Assembly: GCA_030650265.1 (NCBI GenBank)
Contig: JAUSEJ010000645.1
Location: 1 to 8,192, forward strand
DNA from: Dehalococcoidia bacterium
GTDB taxonomy: Bacteria; Chloroflexota; Dehalococcoidia; JACPQF01
Reading direction: 5' to 3'
DNA: 8,192 nt
In this document: piece after piece, positions 4,134 through 8,192 of the stretch
How the letters are laid out: the number at the start of each line of letters is the position of its first letter
Numbering within the stretch: the stretch's first letter is position 1
Translations under genes and position numbers: made by a program
Notes under the pieces: model-generated
Told to the model about the DNA's origin: nothing
Database searches by the model: none
Seen by the model: only the letters and a program-made list of their open reading frames with translations

Positions 4134-7100
4134 CTAGTTTCGCAGTACTAATGGCAAAAAGACCTTGTGTTCTTGCTCTCCCATCAAGATAAACTGGGTC
4201 AGGTGATTGGACGAAGTACGTACCTCCCTGTTAAAGACATCGAAGAAACATGGCATACCCACCCAGGCCCTGGCCGTTCTGTCCCAGAAGTAGATTCGTA
4301 AACTGCCCTCTCTTATCCCCACCAGGTCCGCCCGGTCGTAGCGTATGTTCAGGTTAAATGGCTGCGAGAAACTGGTGACGGGAATGCCGCCGGGACCCTC
4401 TGCCTCAATTATGAATGATGGGCCTAGCGACTTAAGTGTCCCGCTGATTCCCGCCGTGTCCGTGTAGGTCATGGTGACAGTCGTGGGCTGACTTACTGCC
4501 CAGGGAGGAAAGTCAACGCTGACCGTAGTGGTAAGAGTACCGCTGAAGGTTGCCCCGGACGACGGGATTACTACGGCGCCAGGATTGACCCGTTGAATCA
4601 GCACTTCGGATGTACTGGAGTCGAAGAAGGGGTTGCCGCTGTACTCCACGCTTATAGAATGTGTCCCGGGGAGCGCCGAGAAGTGGAACTGGGGAGGCCC
4701 GGGAATGACATCGGCGACAAACCTGGTTGGCTCTCCGCCGATAGCGCTGCGCAGTGTGAAGGTGACTGTCCCGGTCGGCGTCCCGGTGGGATTCTCATCG
4801 GTCGCCCTCACCCTCGCCGTGACAGCGACCACCTGGCCGTAGAGCGACGGATTCAGTGAGGAGCCCAGACCAATCGAGGAGCTGGATGGCGGAATGAAGG
4901 TGTAGACGGCCCCCTGGCTGAGCGATTTGCCGAGGGCCCCGACGACGACAATGCCCTCGTCGAGCGCCACCGAAGAGCCGAAGTGGTCGTTGACGAGGCC
5001 GTCGTTGGCGATCAGCCTTTGCATCTCGCCCCAGTTGTTGGCTACCGACTTCTCGCGGGCGAAGAAGTAGGCCGACCCCCGATTTGTGAGGTTGCTGGGA
5101 GCGCCGACGACAATGTTGTCCTCGTCCACGGCCACCGAAGCGCCGAAGTCGTTCTTGCCGAGCGGGTCGGAGGCGACAAGCTTCTGCGCCTGGGCCCAGT
5201 TATTGGGTCCCCCCAGGCCGCGGGCAAAGACGTAGGCCGCCCCTTGATTACCGGATTTGCCTGGGGCGCCAACGACGATGGTTTCATCGTCGACGGCGAC
5301 AGCCAGGCCGAACCAATCGTTGGCGTCAGGGTCGGCAGCGACCAACTTGGTCACCTGGCCCCAGTTCTTGGCTCCCCCTTTGTCGCGGGCAAAGACATAG
5401 GCCGCCCCCACAGCGAACTGCATCACGGTGCCTTTCTTGTAAGCGCCGACGACGATCGTCTCACCTTCGATGGCGACCGACCGTCCGAAGTTATCGTTCT
5501 GGTAGGGGTCGCCGGCGTAAATGTTCCGCACCTCGCCCCAGACGTTGGCTCCCCACTGGTCGCGGGCATATACATAGACCTCCCCCAGAGCGGGCGCCAT
5601 ACCGCTGGATTTGGCGGGGGCGCCGACGACGGCGTTGTCCCCGCTTACGCCGACTGCAAAGCCGTACCAGTCGCCGGAGACGCCGTCGAAGGCGACCAAC
5701 TTGGTCACCTGGCCCCAGTTATTGGCTCCCCCATTTTCGCGGGAAAAGATATAGGCCGCTCCCGTATTGCTCGAATCCCCGTAAGCCCCGACCACCATTA
5801 TGTCGTCGTCGAGAGACACCGCGGCGCCAAAGTGGTCGCCGGCGGCGCCGATGGCGGCGGTGACCTTCCGCACCTGACCCCAATAGTTGTTTCCCCCCAC
5901 GTCGCGGCCAAAGACGTAGACCGCCCCGAGATAGCTGGCTTTGGCGGGGGACCCGACCACAAGGGTGTCCCCGTCGATGGCCACCGCGAAGCCGAAGTTG
6001 TCTCCGGCGGCTCCGTCAAGGGCAAAGGGCTTCGTGGACTGGTGCCAGACGTCGTCCGCGACCGCGAAGATGTAGGCTGCCCCCTGAAGGCCGGACTCAA
6101 CGTAAGCTCCGATGGCGATGGTGTCACCGTCGATGGCGAGCGAATGACCGAACGCGGCGCCTTGGGCTGCGTTAGGGACGGTGAGCTTCTTCGCCTGGCC
6201 CCAGTGGTTGCTTCCCCCCTTGCCGCGGACGAAGATGTAGGCTTCCCCACCGGGGTACGCTCCTCGACACCCCACGACGATGGTGTCACCATCGATAGCA
6301 ACAGGATAGCCGAAATCGCCACCAAAAACTGCGTTGGTGGTGAGCTTGGTCACCTGGCCCCAGTTGTTAGCGCCCAGCCAGTCCCGGGCAAAGACATAGA
6401 CCTCCCCCTGCTGATAGCCATACCAGTTTAGTGTTCCGACGACGATAGTGTCACCATCGACGGCCACCGATGCACCGAAAAACATCTGGTCGCCTACGTA
6501 TGGGGCGGGCAACTTGGTCACCTCGCCCCAGTGGTTAGACCACCCCTTCTCGCGGGCAAAGACATAGGCCGCTCCCCTGTCGGATTCCCCCACTGCCCCG
6601 ACGACGATGGTGTCGCCATCGATGGCGACCGAATAGCCGAATCCGTCGTACCAGGCGCCGTCGGAGGCCGTGAGCTTGGTCCACTGGCCCCAGTTGTTGG
6701 CGCCCCCCTCGTTGCGGGTGAAGACGTAGGCCGACCCCTGTTGGTAGTTGTCGTTCGGTGCCGCGACGACGATGTTATCACCGGCGATGGCAACGGCATA
6801 GCCGAACACGTCATTGGAAGCTCCGTCAGAGGCGGTGAGCTTCTTCGCCTGGCCCCAGGCGTTAGCTCCCGGCAAGTCCCGCGCAAATACGTAGGCCGCC
6901 CCCTGAGCGCTGGATTTGACATGGGCACCGATGACGATGGTGTCACCGTCGATGGCGACTGAATAGCCGAACTCGTCACCAGCGGCTCCGTCGGAGGCGG
7001 TGAGCTTCTTCATCTCGCCCCAGTTGTTGGCTCCCAGCCAGTCCCGGGCAAAAACGTAGGCGGCCCCCTGACCGCCAGATTTGCCATGGGCACCGACGAC

Positions 7101-8132
7101 GATGGTGTCACCGTCGATGGCCACCGACCAGCCGAAGTTGTCACTAGCCGCTCCATCGGAGGCAAGGAGCTTCTTCATCAGGGTAGTCACCAGCGGATCG
7201 ACGATTAGCGGGTAGACGGCGCCGGCGTCATCAACCAGTATCCGGATCGCCTGACCGTCCGGGCCCGCTAGGGAGACGAAGGCCAAACTCGAGGGAAGTC
7301 TCCGACCCGTGGCGTCCTCCACCTGCAGCTCGCCGTAGCGCAGGCCAGCGCCGCCGCCTGCCGCCAGGAAATCGATGCTCTGCCCGGCCCCGGTCCCACC
7401 ATTGCCAATCAGCGTGGGGACAAGATCCCCTCGAAGGCGGAGGTCCAGAGCCACCATTTGACCGGATCGATAAAGACCGCCAACCTCCGGAGCCTGGTAC
7501 AAGGTGAAGCCCTGCTCCAGGCCCCGCTCCTCGTTGACGTACCACTCGTCCAGCAACGGCGCTGCAGAACCGTCGCTCCGACTGTAGGTCAGGCGGTTGT
7601 CCCCGGAGGACATAGTTGCCGCAGGTACCGGGCGCATGTCGCTCTCGTAGCCGTAACCGGCCAGAGCCAGGCCCCAGGTCCATGCCTGTTCAGCCGCCGC
7701 AGGGCCGGCGTCGAGAATCGGTTCCGTCCCGATTGCGCCAGGCGACTTCATTGCCGGCGCCGGACCGACGATGATCCCTTCCGCGTCGAAGGCCAGGGTC
7801 AGCCTCTGGGCCGGATTATCGGCGAGGTATCCGCTAATGCTGGGCGAATAAGAGTACATGTCGCGCCGGATGGTCTCCTGGATCGCTGCCCAGCGCTCAG
7901 GCGGGATGGCCGAGGGCGGCTGTGCCTTCGCCGTAACGCCGGCCAGCCCCGCCAACACCGTCGATTGTCGAACGGCGGCGGGTCCACTAACCGGAGCCGA
8001 AACAATCCCCGGCCAATCAACCGCTGTTACGGCGCTCCTCATACCCGCAAGGGCCCAAAGCGAACTCGTCAGCAGGGCCAGGACCATGAACGTGTTGATA
8101 GGTGTGCGAAATACTGGCGCCATCCTGAACAT
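4134..8132 (-). CDS. Secreted FG-GAP beta-propeller protein with Ig-like domain and Chloroflexota C-terminal tail
   Basis: This 1332-residue exported protein has a hydrophobic signal segment at about residues 14-30 (TFMVLALLTSSLWALAG) and a probable cleavage site after about residue 37. Residues about 75-315 form a module that often precedes FG-GAP or SBBP propellers (DEWYVNEERGLEQGF, LRYGELQVEDATGRRLP, YPLIVDPLV). Residues about 324-1079 hold 14 FG-GAP repeats of about 54 residues (FGxSVAIDGDTIVVGA, GAAYVFAR, NNWGQVTKL). Residues about 1086-1181 look like a bacterial Ig-like domain (GTVTFTL, GTHSISVEYSG). Residues 1186-1332 form a beta-rich C-terminal domain ending VFLPLVLRN. The start at 8130-8132 is chosen because GGAGG lies 8 nt upstream; a TTG 24 bp further upstream would sit before this site. 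It is probably a cell-surface or extracellular adhesion, polymer-binding or scaffold protein. No catalytic motif is seen, and the repeats lack the DxDxDG calcium loop of integrin-type FG-GAP. Confidence 0.88.
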   Translation of the reverse strand: MFRMAPVFRTPINTFMVLALLTSSLWALAGMRSAVTAVDWPGIVSAPVSGPAAVRQSTVLAGLAGVTAKAQPPSAIPPERWAAIQETIRRDMYSYSPSISGYLADNPAQRLTLAFDAEGIIVGPAPAMKSPGAIGTEPILDAGPAAAEQAWTWGLALAGYGYESDMRPVPAATMSSGDNRLTYSRSDGSAAPLLDEWYVNEERGLEQGFTLYQAPEVGGLYRSGQMVALDLRLRGDLVPTLIGNGGTGAGQSIDFLAAGGGAGLRYGELQVEDATGRRLPSSLAFVSLAGPDGQAIRILVDDAGAVYPLIVDPLVTTLMKKLLASDGAASDNFGWSVAIDGDTIVVGAHGKSGGQGAAYVFARDWLGANNWGEMKKLTASDGAAGDEFGYSVAIDGDTIVIGAHVKSSAQGAAYVFARDLPGANAWGQAKKLTASDGASNDVFGYAVAIAGDNIVVAAPNDNYQQGSAYVFTRNEGGANNWGQWTKLTASDGAWYDGFGYSVAIDGDTIVVGAVGESDRGAAYVFAREKGWSNHWGEVTKLPAPYVGDQMFFGASVAVDGDTIVVGTLNWYGYQQGEVYVFARDWLGANNWGQVTKLTTNAVFGGDFGYPVAIDGDTIVVGCRGAYPGGEAYIFVRGKGGSNHWGQAKKLTVPNAAQGAAFGHSLAIDGDTIAIGAYVESGLQGAAYIFAVADDVWHQSTKPFALDGAAGDNFGFAVAIDGDTLVVGSPAKASYLGAVYVFGRDVGGNNYWGQVRKVTAAIGAAGDHFGAAVSLDDDIMVVGAYGDSSNTGAAYIFSRENGGANNWGQVTKLVAFDGVSGDWYGFAVGVSGDNAVVGAPAKSSGMAPALGEVYVYARDQWGANVWGEVRNIYAGDPYQNDNFGRSVAIEGETIVVGAYKKGTVMQFAVGAAYVFARDKGGAKNWGQVTKLVAADPDANDWFGLAVAVDDETIVVGAPGKSGNQGAAYVFARGLGGPNNWAQAQKLVASDPLGKNDFGASVAVDEDNIVVGAPSNLTNRGSAYFFAREKSVANNWGEMQRLIANDGLVNDHFGSSVALDEGIVVVGALGKSLSQGAVYTFIPPSSSSIGLGSSLNPSLYGQVVAVTARVRATDENPTGTPTGTVTFTLRSAIGGEPTRFVADVIPGPPQFHFSALPGTHSISVEYSGNPFFDSSTSEVLIQRVNPGAVVIPSSGATFSGTLTTTVSVDFPPWAVSQPTTVTMTYTDTAGISGTLKSLGPSFIIEAEGPGGIPVTSFSQPFNLNIRYDRADLVGIREGSLRIYFWDRTARAWVGMPCFFDVFNREVRTSSNHLTQFILMGEQEHKVFLPLVLRN
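4896..7163 (-). repeat. Fourteen tandem FG-GAP repeats (about 162 bp each)
   Basis: The coding DNA is a degenerate tandem repeat with a period near 162 bp. Each unit encodes D-x-FG-x-x-VAIDGDTIVVGA, a short variable loop, GAAYVFAR and NNWG-x-x-KL. Units vary: unit 7 lacks the NNWG part, and units 10 and 11 carry 4-5 residue insertions in the loop. Units 1 and 5 both encode FARDWLGANNWG with near-identical DNA (about 7020-7060 and 6360-6400), which suggests recent duplication or conversion. Fourteen units would make two seven-bladed propellers. Confidence 0.85.
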
Positions 8133-8153
8133 AGGTGTTTCCTCCTCAGAAAA

Positions 8154-8185
8154 CAAAAACCGGCCAACTTCTCATGGCCGGGTTC
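8154..8185 (-). terminator. Rho-independent terminator-like hairpin upstream of the propeller gene
   Basis: On the minus strand CCGGCCA (8181-8175) pairs with TGGCCGG (8166-8160) around an 8-nt loop and is followed at once by TTTTTGTTTT. The stem can extend to nine pairs through AACC/GGTT with one bulge. It points in the same direction as the propeller gene, whose ATG is only 22 nt past the T-run. It either ends an upstream gene lying off the right edge or acts as a leader attenuator. Confidence 0.75.
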
Positions 8186-8192
8186 ACTATTG

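Noticed and set aside
4983..6431. 482-codon plus-strand open frame opposite the propeller gene
   Set aside because: Its product is a periodic shadow of the FG-GAP repeats (recurring HLAPVVGSP and AGKDIGRP) in the antisense frame. It has no ribosome binding site, and the minus-strand gene has a signal peptide and recognisable domains.
4896..7163. CRISPR array, considered because of regularly spaced repeats
   Set aside because: The period is about 162 bp, the repeats are degenerate and translate in one frame into FG-GAP units; there are no short identical repeats with unique spacers.
8133..8156. TTG start giving the propeller protein eight more residues (FSEEETP before the Met)
   Set aside because: Those codons are the Shine-Dalgarno region of the ATG at 8132 and would put charged residues before the signal peptide.

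Overview
The window probably comes from an anaerobic bacterium of the phylum Chloroflexota (Anaerolineae-like). Two lines of evidence point there. The large secreted beta-propeller protein ends in the short tail VFLPLVLRN, a C-terminal signature I associate with exported Chloroflexota proteins. The remaining genes (an oxygen-sensitive 4-hydroxybutyryl-CoA dehydratase homologue, an Alvin-type 2[4Fe-4S] ferredoxin, cysteine-rich ribbon proteins and a UroD/MtaA-type methyltransferase homologue) suit a strict anaerobe. The phylum assignment is inference; no rRNA or other marker gene is present.

Layout. Positions 1-252 hold no gene I can defend. From about 253 to 2814 a leftward (minus-strand) redox/catabolic cluster reads, in transcription order: ribbon protein A (2814-2611), its tandem paralogue ribbon protein B (2465-2205), a ferredoxin overlapping B by 20 bp (2224-1985), a 286-bp spacer rich in inverted repeats, and an AbfD-like 4-hydroxybutyryl-CoA dehydratase (1698-253). 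A rightward UroD/MtaA-family gene (3010-4017) diverges from the cluster. A perfect 14-bp hairpin (4061-4097) separates it from a convergent 1332-residue secreted FG-GAP propeller protein (8132-4134). A rho-independent terminator-like hairpin sits just upstream of that last gene, at the right edge.

How the genes may work together. The dehydratase carries every [4Fe-4S] ligand and catalytic residue I can recall for AbfD, so C4-CoA chemistry (4-hydroxybutyrate/crotonyl-CoA) is the best guess for the cluster. The ferredoxin and ribbon proteins would supply electron transfer or metal handling. The UroD/MtaA homologue has the His-x-Cys...Cys zinc site of corrinoid-dependent methyltransferases, but no corrinoid protein lies in the window.

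The most interesting non-coding signal is a duplicated promoter/operator block. A 33-bp element (27/33 identical) containing a -10 hexamer and a CRP/FNR-like palindrome lies about 95-100 bp upstream of each ribbon-protein gene. The upstream copy also forms part of the divergent promoter region shared with the methyltransferase gene. Paralogue A lacks the conserved cysteine-rich tail present in paralogue B.
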